Assembly (NCBI GenBank): GCA_022457155.1
Contig: JAJGOT010000121.1
Location: forward strand, 721,001 to 785,000
Direction of reading: 5' to 3'
Origin: Cladopsammia gracilis
Taxonomy: Eukaryota > Cnidaria > Anthozoa > Scleractinia > Dendrophylliidae
DNA length: 64,000 nucleotides
The notes below the pieces were generated by a model. It was given only the letters and a program-made list of their open reading frames with translations. It had not been told where the DNA came from and searched no databases. This document shows, one piece after another, positions 1-11,586 of this stretch. A program made the translations under genes and the position numbers. The stretch's first letter is position 1. Each line of letters begins with the position of its first letter.

Positions 1-371
1 TAACCTCTTCGTTTTGAAATTGTAGAAACCCGGTGGAAGACGTGGGCCAAGCAAGCAAGTCACCCACGTGATCATAACACACACGTGACCGTTCATTTAT
101 GATGCTTTGAGCTAACACATTGCTCCACAAATTTACATCAGTGATATCACCGAGGTATGAATCGTTCAAGACGAAACTCCCGCCAATTATCTTCTGTAGC
201 TGGCCAATCACAAGCGTCCCTGAGCTGTTGAAGTTGAGTCCCGGATATATATCCTGTTTTTGTCCAATCAAAAGGCCGTCGATATATAGCGATAAATTCC
301 CAGCAATGTTCTCCCACGTCATACAAACGTGATGCCAAGTGTTATCCAATAAAGAGACGTAAGTGAAGTCA
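1..371 (-). CDS. Exon 5: C-terminal half of LamG/pentraxin-like domain, open to window edge
   Basis: A strong polypyrimidine acceptor (TTTTTTCTTCTCCCCCCAG) precedes DFTYVSLLDNTWHHVCMTWE, then LSLYIDGLLIGQ, GTLVIGQLQ and LGDITDVNLWSNVL. These are hallmark pentraxin/LamG strands. The frame stays open to position 1, so the exon or gene ends outside the window. Confidence 0.8.
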
Positions 372-3300
372 CTGGGGGGAGAAGAAAAAATTGATAGCTG
401 GTGACATGAGGCGAGGAATAAAGGAACACTAGACATCCCACCGAAACAACGAAATTTTGCTTACTTAATTTCCATGTTATATCGACAAATAATACCACTA
501 ATAGAGATCGAAAAACAGAACGGGGGGGGGGGGGGGGGGGGGGATCTGAACAAAGTTTTGTACGGGGATGCTCCGCCCCAAGGTCCAAACCCTTACACTT
601 TCGTAACCCCTTTCATATACCTTTAATTGGAAATGGTACCTCCTTCACATACTTTTCATTGAAAATGGTACCCCTTTCATACAGCCTTTACGTACGTCTG
701 TTTGATATATTTTGAAAGGCCCTTTTCATAATACTTAAATGGCAGTTTTGCCTGCCTTTTTATGCTTCAAATCGTGTTTTCGCTAATACCCTTTCCTATT
801 CTTCGTAAACTCCCTACCCTTTCATATACTTCAACTCGTGAAATCCCTACCCTTTCATTTACCTCCAGCCTAAAAAGGGCACCCCTTTTGAGCGGAGCTT
901 CCCCGTATAGCCAATTATAGGGAGTACCCCCCCCCCCCCCCCCGTGGGAAACAGAAACAGTAATTTGCAGATACTGACTATGGGATGGTAAGGATGGATG
1001 ATTTTGCGGCAGGCGGTCAAGAAATCAAAATTTCCATCCTTGTGGAATTTTGATCCTTATAGTCGTTATTTTGTCTCGTTAGTTAAATTTTATTTCCTTT
1101 CATCACTTTTGGAGATTTGTTATTCCTATTTAAAGATAATAAACAACAACAACAACAATTTATTCTTTGTACAACAAGAGTTGGGTGATATGGTTTGCCC
1201 TGCAAATATTTGGAAAGCTAATCTGGCGGGGAAAAACAAGTACACGAATAACACAAATTATCTAATAAGATCAAGAACCTTATATTATTACAAAACCTTG
1301 CAGATTGCACTAAAACTTAAAACTTAAAGCAAACTCCTGGCCATAATCATGAAAACACGTTGAACCTGGTATTTGTATTACGGTCATCTTATTATTGTGG
1401 CAAAAGTAATAGCGGCACACGCTGTGCTAAATCTGATTTGAATCTGATTTGAATCTGTGCTTAGAAGGTACCTTAAAATTGTAGCGTGATACCGAAATAA
1501 TTAACTCATTAAAACATCGACTTGACTTTTGCCCACTGTCGGACGACTGTCGAGGGGACTACACCCTGGACAATGAGTTGTTTATGGCCAAACTGACTAC
1601 TAAAGTGATCGTAATACAAGCAATAATTATTGAGTGGTTAACGGATGAAAAGAATACCGTATTTGGCGTTGTGTTATTATTTGTATCATTTTACACCAGT
1701 CACGCTGAATTATTTCAGTTAAATCATAGTTTTCTGATGATAGCTTAGAATTTGTTCGAATCGTAACTTATCCGGTTAAAATACAAAATTGCATCATGTT
1801 AAAGTAAAATTACCTGTATTGATCTTTGATGATGATCCTAATAATTTTGTTTACACGGATTTGCAAGACAACCGCAGTTCCGTTCGTGACGTATGACAAG
1901 GGCGTGCTATCTCCATAGTTAAGCTCAGTGGCCTTAAATCGTAGACAAACACTCAAGGAGTTAATTTCTGTATTTTCCTTGACTTGAAGAGAAGCATAAT
2001 CTCCTGAGCTGCTATCCGTAAAACGGAATCCTAATGGAGAGTAAAACATCGAGAGTTAAGTACAAGAAATAAAGTACCGAAGTGTGACGTCACAAAAATT
2101 GAAATTTGGGGAATTATGGGATTTGATTAGATATTCGGAAAGGGCATGACGAAAAATGCCCGCTTGCCAAAAATCAGCATCTTATTGCAACTTGGGGGTG
2201 AGATATTGGTACCGTTATGCTCTGATGACTCCATACAAACCCTTGGTTCATTACGTATGAACCAAGGCAAAATTAGTAGGGTTTGTATGGAGTCATCGGA
2301 GCATAAAGGGGCCAATATCTCACCCCCAAATTTCACTAGGATGCTGATTTTTGGCAAGCGGGCGTTTTTCGTCATGCCCTTTCCGAATATCTAATCAAAT
2401 CCCATAATTCTCAAATTTAGTTTTTGTGACGTCACCACTTCGGTACTCTATACAGTGGAGTTCCGTTATCTAGAACCGCCTGGGGACCAACGAAAAGGTT
2501 TAAGATAACGCGGGGTCGAGATAACGAAGATGGTGTCAGGTTTTGATTCATTCATTCTTTCTTCTGTTGAAAGGAATACTGTACTGTACATACGAAAAAC
2601 CCAGGGTCGAATTTTGAAGTTATGATTACTATCGTAGGGTAAGGTGAGAACAAGCAACAAAAACCCGTAGGGTAAGGCGAGAACAAACAATAAAAAACCC
2701 GCGCAGGAGCAAGAAACTCGACCTACAGATGAAGTCGAGACTGATGCAGTAATCGAACAAAAATCCAGATAGAGCAATTATTTTGTCCCTTGGTGTGTTT
2801 AACACACTCTGCCTTTGATGGACAGCCGAACCTTTCTTCGGACAGACCTTTCTAGCTGTTGTAGAGAGGTGGCCGTTACGGGGAGGTCGTCAATTTGAGG
2901 TGTGAGTTAATGAGAAGTCGGGACAAGAAAACATGGCCGTTGTAGAGAGGTGACCGTTGTGGGGAGGTTATCAATTAGAGGATTTAAGTGAGTGAATTAG
3001 AAGTTGGGACAACAAAACATGGCCGTTGTAGAGAGGTGGCCGTTATGGGGAGGTTATCAATTAGAGGATTTATGTGAGTGAATTAGAAGTTGGAAAAATA
3101 AAACATGGCCGTTGTGGAGAGATGGCCGTTATGGGGAGGTTATCAATTAGAGGATTTGAGTGAGTGAATTAGAAGTTGGGACAATAAAACATGGCCGTTG
3201 TGGAGAGATGGCCGTTATGGGGAGGTTATCAATTAGAGGATTTGAGTGAGTGAATTAGAAGTTGGGACAATAAAACATGGCTGTTGTAGAGAGATGGCCG

Positions 3301-6300
3301 TTATGGGGAGGTTATGAATTAGAGGATTTGAGTGAGTGAATTAGAAGTTGGGACAATAAAACATGGCTGTTGTAGAGAGATGGCCGTTATGGGGAGGTTA
3401 TCAATTAGAGGATTTGAGTAAGTGAATTAGAAGTTGGGACAATAAAACATGGCCGTTGTAGAGAGATGGCCGTTATGGGGAGGTTATCAATTAGAGGATT
3501 TGAGTGAGTGAATTAGAAGTTGGGACAATAAAACATGGCTGTTGTAGAGAGGTGGCCGTTATGGGGAGGTTATCAATTAGAGGATTTGAGTGAGTGAATT
3601 AGAAGTTGGGACAATAAAACATGGCTGTTGTAGAGAGGTGGCCGTTATGGGGAGGTTATCAATTAGAGGATTTGAGTGAGTGAATTAGAAGTTGGGACAA
3701 TAAAACATGGCTGTTGTAGAGAGGTGGCCGTTATGGGGAGGTTATCAATTAGAGGATTTGAGTGAGTGAATTAGAAGTTGGGACAATAAAACATGGCTGT
3801 TGTAGAGAGATGGCCGTTATGGGGAGGTTATCAATTAGAGGATTTGAGTGAGTGAATTAGAAGTTGGGACAATAAAACATGGCTGTTGTAGAGAGATGGC
3901 CGTTATGGGGAGGTGGCCTTTAGTAGAGGTTCTACTGTAATGATATAAATAGGTCACGCCACGCGCGGATCGGCTACTCACTCTACTCACTTTCTACAAC
4001 AGGAAATATAGTGAGTAACGTATAGCCAATAACATAACATTCTTGCAGACGTCTTTAGCTTGCTACACCGTGCAGACGAGTTCCAATAAGAACGAAACAG
4101 CTGTCCACGGTTGCTACCCCACTTGTATCGGTTTCTGTCGTACTGGCGTCTCACAAAGTCAATTTTTTTTATGTGGTCAGATCAGCATTGCAGTCAGTAT
4201 TGTATTGTTTGTTCATTTGTTTGGCTGATTAGGCTTTTTGTAGATCCTACAAGTCGTTAGCAGCATTATCGTTTGCGGTCCTTTGCAAATTTTACTTTTA
4301 TACTAATAATGTATATTTGTAAAATTACCCATAAAGTGTTGACAGTGATCTCCCTGGTGCCGCTGTTTACACTGACAGCAGTAAGGTACAGCCAGGCTTT
4401 CAAACGTTGGATGGCACGTGCCGTCGTTTTGACAAATCACATCTAAGCAAGGTCGCTATGGAGAGAAACGAATAGATGGTTTTCACTCACGTGACCTTCA
4501 GTCCTGTGGGACTCAAATGACAAAGGCCATGGCGGCCATGTTGGTGCACATAACAAAAGAAGTTCATTAAAAATTCTTTTGTAGCTGTACACCAATATGG
4601 CCGCCGTGACGTAACGTGAAAACCATCTATTGGTTTTACTGCTATTGAAACAACCTCATCCCCACGGCCCTCTTCCCTAGTGTGAAAACTCGAAATGGCG
4701 GGTAGGGCGGTCCTCTGCAGAGAATGCCCTGGATACAAGGTTGCTGTTGAAATTGACAAAAAAGTGACTCAGAAGGATGTTGCGTGGTGTTACTACAGCC
4801 ATATTGGTGTCCTCCATTCTTATTCAAACATTTCCTATTGTTTAAGTCCGGGGGAGGTTCTCAAGAAAGTTTTGTATGGAGTGGCTCCGCTCCGAGCTCC
4901 AAACATTTATCCTTTTATATACCGTTTTTGACAGAAAAAGTAACCCTTTCATTTACCTAGTTGACTTACATCCATGATACATGTCGTAATGACAAAGAAA
5001 AAACAAAAGACGCGTTTACACACTTTTCACTACAGTATAAACATTCAGAAAAAACTTTAATATACGAATCAGCCGTTACGTGCGACCAAAATGGCAGTTT
5101 TCCCTATACTACCCTTTTCTATACTTCATCTCGCGACATCCCTACCTTTTCATATACCTCCAGCCTCAAAATGGTACCCCTTTTCGGGCGGAGCATCCCC
5201 GTATAGCCCTTTACAGGGAATACTTCCCCACCCGGGGTTTTAGCACTGCAATATGGCTGCCGGTCACGAAAATGAAAATACTCTATAAACCACATTTTTA
5301 GGTAATAATTCCCTGAAGTGATACAGTGCTCATCGTTAAAGAATAAGGCAGTCTTACCATTCTTGAGCCGTAGTAAGAAAAACCATCTCGCTGCACTAGG
5401 TCATGTGATCTTGTTAATCTTGTCTGGTCGCTCAGTTCGCAGGCATGGTGCTCCCCCTCATTTTGATAATTGAACGATTCACACCTCGCATGCCGTAAAC
5501 AGGTCAAGGAACATTCTATTTCAGATCGAACAATTCGTGAAAAAAACACGTGGTTGATCAAGGCTTTGCCTGTTGGTAAAAAGATTTGTAGCATTTTGTG
5601 TAACGGGTCCGGATTGTACAAAGCGCCATTAAGCTAAGGCAGGGTTAGCGTCAATTGTTGTTCCAGTTAAATAGTTAATCATCATTGGAGTTTTTATTTT
5701 CCAAAGTATTTTCCCCTTTCGGTAGCTTAAAATTAGCTTGTAAAAACTTCCTCAACAAAATAAATTAAATTCTCTGTTACGTTTTAACCCTGGGTTAGCG
5801 TTAATCGGCTTTGAAACATCCGAACCCTGATTAAGAATTGTACATTGCATTTTCTGTTGAGAGTTCAAAAACTCATCAATAATTCATGAGCATATCAGCC
5901 AATCACACGACGCAAATCGATCACGTGTATGAGCCTTCATACCTGGTAATTATGAAAAGCCTGGTGGCGGCTTTGATTTCAGTCACAGGGGAGTTCGGGG
6001 CTAAATGGGCAAACAATGCATTTATCGCTGAATTTTTAATGAGAATGATTTTAAAATGACCACCGTGATATTTATATAAAGATTACTAAAATAGTGCAAC
6101 AAATGGTGACTTTAACCCTAGATCTACCATGGCCGATTAAATCGGCCTTAAATACAGTACTGCTTTGAAAAATTATAACTTTCTCAGTTCTGTAAACATG
6201 GTGCTAACGATGACTTGACAGATCATCCTGGTAAATGTTTCACTTCATGAAACCCAATAAACCCAATAAAAGTCCCGATTTTTGTCGAGTATTACCGTTT

Positions 6301-7765
6301 GTTTTACAGCGAAAGCAAAAACGCACGTTTTGTACGTGCCACAACAACACCAAAAAACATTCATCTTAATATTTCATTTTTTAATGCAAAAATTTCTTCT
6401 GAAACCAAAAGTCTAATTTTACAGCGAATCGCAATCGAAGTCCTTTGCATTCGTCACAAGTTTGTCCTATTCCTCTTTTAGGCGGCGCAGCAACAGCCAT
6501 TTTATTAAGACCATTCCAGCAAACTTCCGTTTTCCTTCTCTACCCCCGAAAGGAATTATGGGTAATGAGGCCGTACCGAGTGCATGGAAGGCTACCAAAT
6601 CCTATTTTATAGTTTTTTTATAAGTGTCGAGCCACCCGCTCCTCCCGGCAAAATATTGTACCGACTGCATTCTTTAGAGGTCAAAACTTGCCAAAATTGC
6701 CAAGGTAGGTCGCGGAATCCATCCACAGAACGGCCAGAGAGACAGCTTCACTCATGAGCCGCCATAACAGCTTCGAACCATGTTTGGCGTCTCAGTCAGC
6801 GTGAAACCACCTTTCACCTCTGTATTCGTTCAGAGGCTTGCCTCTACCCACATTCCAGCTTTAGGATGCCAGCCTGGGGGCTTCTGCAGAGGAAAATGGC
6901 TCGAAAAAGCACTCATAACTTGAAACACCGACCCGATTCGAGTTCGAATACTCGCTAGCCGAACGAAAACCGTTGTCAAGGCTGATGTCACGGGACAGCT
7001 TGAGCCCTCTGTTTTTTAGAACAGCGAATTTTTTCTTATTAACGCCTTATATGGAACCAAAGGATCCCGAAGCTTGTTTACCTTTGGAAAATTGCTGGAG
7101 ATTACAAAACATAAGTGGCAGTTCTAGGGTTAATATTTTTGTGCAGTACTGTTTTACGAAATCTGGTCTTTCGCCATTCTATTTGGAATCTTCTGAACAA
7201 AATAAACAACCAACAGTTTAACAAGTGAGCCGTTATTTGAATGACACAGCGCCCTCGTGTAAATTGCTAGGATAAGCGACTGTTTCGCAGATGCAAGCTG
7301 CTTATTTCTACTCGTTTCTCTACCTCTGAAAAAACATTGTCAGCCGTTTTATCTACCGTACCTGACAACTTTGGTATAGCATTTTTCAGTAGATGTTTTC
7401 CCTCAGAACTTTAAAATCCCAAACCTTTCGACAGGAACCGGGAAGCAATGGTCACTTCGTCGAAGACGTGGCACATGTGTTGTATGCTAATCAGTCTACT
7501 TGTTTTTCTCGTATGCTAATTTCCTCTTTGCACAAAAGTGCAATTGTTTTAATTCCGAAAGGACACACTTTTGAATAATAATAATTAATTAATAATAATT
7601 AAATGAGCACAAGAAGATTAACGTACCTGTTTCTTTGCGTTCGAACACGGCAAAGCGTGATTCTGGGTTGTTCTGCTCAGTTGACGGACAGTGTCCTTCC
7701 ATTCGTACCAGGGAACATTGTTGGTAGCTTATAAGTAGCACGATATGAACGAAGTACAACTGCAT
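1..7765 (-). CDS. Secreted PAN/apple - EGF - pentraxin-type LamG protein (5 exons, 3' end outside window)
   Basis: Five exons on the minus strand join in phase: 7765-7627, 5569-5358, 4455-4329, 2030-1814 and 371 to the window edge, giving about 355 visible residues. The order is: hydrophobic signal peptide starting MQLYFVHIVLLISY (residues 1-20), PAN/apple-like module (about 47-117, with cysteines in ECSLTCLRHARCESFNY), one EGF-like module (about 118-160, CQNDGTC and GDHC), then a concanavalin-like LamG/pentraxin domain (about 160-355). The last contains WHHVCMTWEN, matching the first six positions of the pentraxin signature HxCx[ST]Wx[ST]. Every junction is a GT-AG site with compatible phase (1, 0, 1, 2). 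It is probably an extracellular adhesion, matrix or lectin-like protein; no specific ligand can be read from the sequence. The architecture is seen directly; the secreted role is inferred from domains. Confidence 0.82.
522..943. mobile_element. Non-autonomous repeat with terminal poly-G/poly-C, copy A
   Basis: The unit runs from a 22-G tract (522-543) to a 17-C tract (927-943). Inside are an inverted pair (GTACGGGGATGCTCCGC near 560 and GCGGAGCTTCCCCGTA near 890) and repeats of CCCTTTCATATAC. The same arrangement recurs at 4842-5238. It lies in intron 4 of the PAN-EGF-LamG gene. I see no coding sequence in it, nor in 944-1813. Confidence 0.55.
1814..2030 (-). CDS. Exon 4: N-terminal half of LamG/pentraxin-like domain
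   Basis: The acceptor is CTCTCCATTAG and the donor CAG before GTAATT. The exon reads GFRFTDSSSGDYASLQV, LSVCLRFKAT and GDSTPLSYVT, typical of the first beta-strands of a LamG/pentraxin jelly roll. Phase 1 in, phase 2 out. Confidence 0.8.
2074..2446. mobile_element. Palindromic foldback MITE
   Basis: About 373 bp is nearly a perfect inverted repeat. The left end GTACCGAAGTGTGACGTCAC mirrors the right end GTGACGTCACCACTTCGGTAC, and the arms run inward through the GGAAAGGGCATGACG and CTCCATACAAACCC stretches to a short loop near 2255. Both ends carry the CRE palindrome TGACGTCA. It lies in intron 3 of the PAN-EGF-LamG gene. Confidence 0.8.
2453..3937. mobile_element. TA-flanked non-autonomous DNA element (pogo/mariner-like ends) filled by a minisatellite
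   Basis: Flanking TA dinucleotides at 2451-2452 and 3938-3939 bracket ends CAGTGGAGTTCC and, on the other strand, CAGTAGAACCTC. These are imperfect inverted termini of the type seen in Tc1/mariner/pogo elements. The interior is mostly the 86-bp tandem array at about 2850-3925. No transposase frame is present. The family assignment is inferred from termini and TA duplication only. Confidence 0.5.
2850..3925. repeat. 86-bp tandem repeat, about 12 copies
   Basis: The motif ACATGGCYGTTGTAGAGAG recurs at 2931, 3017, 3103, 3189 and 3275, an exact 86-bp period, and continues to about 3925. Central copies differ at only a few positions (GGCCGT versus GGCTGT, GAGGTGG versus GAGATGG), which suggests recent expansion or homogenisation. 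Confidence 0.92.
4329..4455 (-). CDS. Exon 3: EGF-like module
   Basis: This 127-nt exon lies between TTTCTCTCCATAG and GGTAATT. It reads RPCLDVICQNDGTC, then YCCQC and GDHC, an EGF-like pattern of six or more cysteines. Its acceptor lies only 15 nt from the end of a palindromic MITE (4472-4630), so the branch point is probably supplied by the MITE. Confidence 0.78.
4472..4630. mobile_element. Palindromic MITE, ATAGATGGTTTTCAC termini
   Basis: The ends ATAGATGGTTTTCAC and GTGAAAACCATCTAT are perfect inverted repeats. The inner arms carry GGCGGCCATGTTGGTG and CACCAATATGGCCGCC. A minimal 43-bp palindrome with the same termini occurs at about 23503-23545. It is inserted immediately upstream of the EGF exon acceptor of the PAN-EGF-LamG gene. 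Confidence 0.75.
4842..5238. mobile_element. Non-autonomous repeat, copy B of the 522-943 family
   Basis: It shares AAAGTTTTGTA near its start, TTTCATATACCTCCA internally and GCGGAGCATCCCCGTATAG near its end with copy A. It is flanked by CCGGGGGAGG and CCCACCCGGGG. It lies in intron 2 of the PAN-EGF-LamG gene and has no coding content. Confidence 0.55.
5358..5569 (-). CDS. Exon 2: PAN/apple domain
   Basis: The acceptor follows a CTTTTTACCAACAG tract; the donor is ATG before GTAAGA. The 70 residues carry the PAN cysteine pattern (ECSLTC, ARCESFNY, HACELSD) and end GFSYYGSRM. Phase 1 in, phase 0 out. Confidence 0.82.
5570..7626. other. Intron 1 of the PAN-EGF-LamG gene; nothing recognised
   Basis: About 2 kb between the signal-peptide and PAN exons. 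I found no exon with conserved residues, no tandem array and no clear inverted repeat. Confidence 0.5.
7627..7765 (-). CDS. Exon 1: start codon and signal peptide of the PAN-EGF-LamG gene
   Basis: The ATG at 7765-7763 begins a 46-codon exon with a hydrophobic stretch (YFVHIVLLISY) followed by a small Cys-containing segment, RMEGHCPSTEQ. It ends ACA-G before GTACGT (phase 1), which matches the phase of the PAN exon. Confidence 0.78.
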
Positions 7766-7869
7766 CGTATCCTAAGAGAGAATATTTAACTCAGAAGGTA
7801 CTTATTAACCCTCGGACGTACAAAGGGGTGGGGGTGGTGGATGCCACCTCCCCCACCCTTAAGATTTTT

Positions 7870-8412
7870 TTGACACATTTTGGTAAAGTTTGGTAACATT
7901 CGGTTGCTATGGTAACAAGATATGACGTCATAAGTGGCATGAGGTCAAGTCATTTTTGAATAAAAATGTGTGTTTTCACCTTTGTTCGGTAAACAAAAAC
8001 ATATAAAAGCAGCAAAATGTTTAATTGTATCATATTTTGCAACTCTAGCAAAAAAATTGCAATTTCCGCATTTTCCCGATAAAGTTGAATGTTTAGTCAA
8101 ATCCAAGTTGGCGCCCATATTGTCCGCCATTTTGGATGTCGTCACGAACCCCCAGCAGCGCTACAATCCATAATATTGCAAAATAACATACAATTAAACA
8201 TTTTGATGTTTTTGGTAAAGGTGAAAAAACACGCTTTTTTCTTAAAAAATGGGTTGACCACATGTTACTTTTGACGTCATATCTCGTTACCATAGCAACT
8301 GGTTATTGCCAAACTTTACCAAAATGTGTCTCAAGAATAAATGAACAGCTACTGAAAACGGCGTGTGCTAATCTTAAACGGTCTTGAAAATATCGGAGAA
8401 AAACCTTAATGG
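7870..8412. mobile_element. Foldback element with about 180-bp arms, copy 1
   Basis: The left arm (from ACATTTTGGTAAAGTTTGG, 7876) and right arm (ending CCAAACTTTACCAAAATGTG, 8330) are inverted repeats, each with GCTATGGTAAC and a CRE palindrome. The centre carries GCCGCCATTTTGGAT-like sequence and CCCCCAGCAGCGC. The flank to 8412 (AGCTACTGAAAACGGC) is also shared with the second copy at 61330-61725. Confidence 0.7.
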
Positions 8413-9904
8413 GACGTACACGCAAACTTATACCCCACCGTGGTACACAATAACGGTAAATGAACTTTGCGTATTTAAATATAAGAAGAGGCTATTGAAA
8501 CATGTTGTGGATGCGCCCGCATTAAACTGCATCAATGGTTCGTTTTTATCTAAGAGTTAGACAGAAAAAATACACACACCACTAAGAAAACGTACCTTAC
8601 ATTTCAGCGTAAAAACATCCAAAAAAATATTTAAGCAATTTCCACTTTCTTCTTCACCTTTCAGTTTGTTATTTGACAAGGATTATTCCTGATAACGTGA
8701 CATCCAGCACTCTCGCCAAGCAGACGTGTTTGATTTTTGTAGTCTATTTGTCTAGTCGCTTATGTCAGGAGCTGTTGCAAAAGAAATGAAAAAAATATTC
8801 ATTTAAGTGATTTCCTCAATGAAAATATGTGATTATCAGATTTCGAACCGATCATTTTAATCACAGGAAAACCTGAATTGTAAATATCCTTCGTCTTCTA
8901 AAGCGGCGCAGATAAAATTAAATGAAACGATTTTGTCTACTGGGTTATTTATCAGTTCTGTTTTCTTTCATCGCAACGTTTTTTAGATATTAAGAAGTAA
9001 AATAAAAATATCGGTTTGTTTGAGGTGCGTTTTTTTATTATGAGTAACAAAAAAAAATGCAAAACAGACAGACCGTTGCAAGATTGCAATTAGTTTTGTT
9101 AATACAAAATGACAAAAGCTAGGTAGACAGTGAAATAATTTTCTCTGTACATCTGCCGTGGAGGCTCCAGACAATAATGTAACAGTGATAATTAAAAAGA
9201 AACTGTTTGAAATATGAATATATCTTGTTTCTCTCAGAACTATTTCAACCGAAATTTTTAAGCCAAATGTTTCCACCAAAAGCCATCGTATCTCTAAGAA
9301 GTAACTTTCAAATAAGTGAAAATGCTATGATGGCAATCTGTTTTGTTTACCAAGCATGCACAGTTTTGTCATACATCTGCTTCCTGTGTTTGACCAGTTA
9401 AAACACGTTGTCTACTAGTCATTTTCTGAATCTTCTTCCTTCCAGTGGGGTAAGGAGGGGGGGGGGGGGGGGGGGGGAGGTAGAGTGAGGTAATTCTCGG
9501 AATATAAGGGGAGAGGGGAAGAGATGAAGGTGTTACCCAGAGCTCGAAAATCGAAATCTATCTCTGAAGCTACCATCTACAATATCCCATTCTCCTTTTC
9601 AGTTCTAATCTCTTATGATAAACCACCAAATGAATATAATTTTGTTTTCACCTTTTGTCCTTTTGTAGAATAATGACGCCGCTATCGTTCGTTGTAATGC
9701 AGAAAATTATGACTGGTGCTGTGAATCGCTTGATGGGGGTCCTTGATGAAGTATATTGAAAATAGAAATGTTTGGTGTCACACACGAGCCGCAAGAGGCG
9801 CATATGACCGAATTTTCTTCGGTTTCTGTAGCATGAAACAACTAGGATTATTATTATTATCATTAGGATTATAATTTTAATTATTATTATTATTATTATT
9901 ATTA
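8413..9904. other. Intergenic sequence with a 21-G tract and an ATT microsatellite
   Basis: Positions 8413-9456 hold nothing I recognise. A G run lies at 9457-9477, and an (ATT)n run at about 9879-9904 directly precedes the LINE remnant. Confidence 0.5.
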
Positions 9905-10452
9905 GCAGGGTTTTGGAAGTCGAAAAAGCAACATTTACCCCACTAGTTTTTACAAGCACTGGAGGTATGGGAGACGAATGCAAGAGATTTCACAGAAGAC
10001 TCGCAGAACTTATCTCTATTAAAAAAGAGGAAGACTATAGTACAACTATAGCATGGATTCGCTCAAAGGTTTCATTTGCATTACTGCGGTCTGCTCTACT
10101 CTGTCTGAGGGGATCTCGATCCACAAGACGCGCTCCCTTGAACTTACAGGATACTGACTTTGACATTGAAAAAAAAAAACTCGCGGGAATTAGGAACTAA
10201 ATTTTTATATAATTTCTCAGCCAGTCTTTTTTTTTTCTTTTTTTTTCTTTTTTAATTGATAAATTTTCTGAAACAATGTTATAGGATACAATTCATTTTA
10301 AAGAATCTAATTTTTGAAGGCTTTTCTCTTTTTTGAAAAAAAGTAAATAAATGTAACGCTAGATATACTATTTTAAATGTACATATCTTATCGTATTAGA
10401 ATTTTAATGTATTGTAAATAGTTATTCTAATTGTTAATAAAATTATTTGTTG
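9905..10452 (+). mobile_element. 5'-truncated non-LTR retrotransposon: C-terminal remnant of the polymerase ORF plus 3' UTR
   Basis: The frame at 9910-10200 reads [19 protein letters not shown], then FHRRLAELI and [11 protein letters not shown]. This C-terminal signature recurs in cnidarian retroelement proteins (recalled, not searched). A stop at 10198-10200 is followed by about 250 bp of AT-rich 3' UTR ending TTAATAAAATTATT and an (ATT)n tail. The same 3' UTR sequence (GTACATATCTTATCGTATTAG) appears inverted at 11587-11712. The clade is not determined. Confidence 0.6.

Positions 10453-10496
<44 letters not shown>
10453..10496. repeat. (ATT)n microsatellite shared as tail of two retroelements
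   Basis: A pure ATT run that serves both as the 3' tail of the plus-strand LINE remnant and, read on the minus strand as (AAT)n, as the tail of the SINE at 10497-10712. Confidence 0.85.
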
Positions 10497-10712
10497 GCCA
10501 GTCCATCGCAGGGTGTCCCCCAGCATTTTGTCGCCGGTACCCATATATACAATTGGGTGGAGAAAGACAATGTGGAGTAAAGCGTCTTGTCTAAGGAAAC
10601 AACACAATGGCCGAGGCCAGGCCTCGAAGCACCAACCTCCAGTCGCAGGTCTGAAGCCCAACGCGCTAACCACATGCACTACGCCAGCGCGCCTCCAACT
10701 AAGCCACAATGC
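10497..10712 (-). mobile_element. tRNA-derived SINE with (ATA)n tail
   Basis: On the minus strand, GGCGTAGTG and GGTTAGCGCGTTGGG resemble a tRNA D-arm/A-box. A B-box-like GGTTGGTGCTTCGAGG follows, then an unrelated body ending CCCTGCGATGGACTGGCAT and a trinucleotide tail. This layout (tRNA head, body, simple tail) is typical of SINEs. Confidence 0.6.
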
Positions 10713-11550
10713 TTGTGTATATAGTCAAAAAGACTGTTTTGTTGCCTTTTTATCTGAAATGAAAATGGTTACTTTTAAAAATTATTTTGCGTCGACGGGG
10801 TGTCCGTTCTTCGTTCAAAGCCAGAGATAAAAGAAATAATAGCGAAGGAAATATTTCGTTTTTTTACACTCGATTTTTTTTTTACTTTGCTACATTATAT
10901 TTTCTCCAAAAAGAGTTGGAAAACGCATTAAGAATATGGAAAATGTATATATGCATATGTTGTACTTTCATTTTTATCCTTGGTTCAATTATTATTTTTC
11001 ATTGTTCTTTACTATGCTAATATATGATAATGAATATAAAACAAAGGAAAATAAAAATTGAACCAAGGATAAAATTGAACTACAACATATATATGGAAAT
11101 GCCGTAAGAATTTTAATTCATTATACACATCTCCCAAGTGCTGCTGAATTTTAATGCTGCAAGAAAATGGGTTTAGTTAGCAGGGGCACCCAACGAATGT
11201 GTTCCTCACTTTATCTGTTCCCCAGTGGAATTCTTGCTGGCTGGCAAAATATTCTGTACATATATATATTTTTTAATTATCGTTTTCGCGCTGGTTGACT
11301 TGAGAAAGGAGTCGCAAAACAAACTGTGCTGGCTAACTTGAGCAGATCGAAAAGTGACTGGATCGAAGAAAATCGGACCGAGGACACTTTGGGGCTTAAA
11401 AGGGTTCAGCTTCGTAGTCACAAATTTAAGCAATACTTAGAGATACCCGAACAGGTTAAGTTCGAGACGGCAGTAAATGTACAAAACAAACAAAAAGCTT
11501 CAAATAGTTTTCCATTAATGTTTCATTAGTTCCCAAGCCCCTTTTGGTAA
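10713..11550. other. Intergenic sequence between inverted LINE 3' ends; nothing recognised
   Basis: AT-rich DNA with a short inverted pair: CTTGGTTCAATTATTATTTT near 10979 and AAAATTGAACCAAGG-like sequence near 11053. No supported gene. Confidence 0.45.
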
Positions 11551-11586
<36 letters not shown>

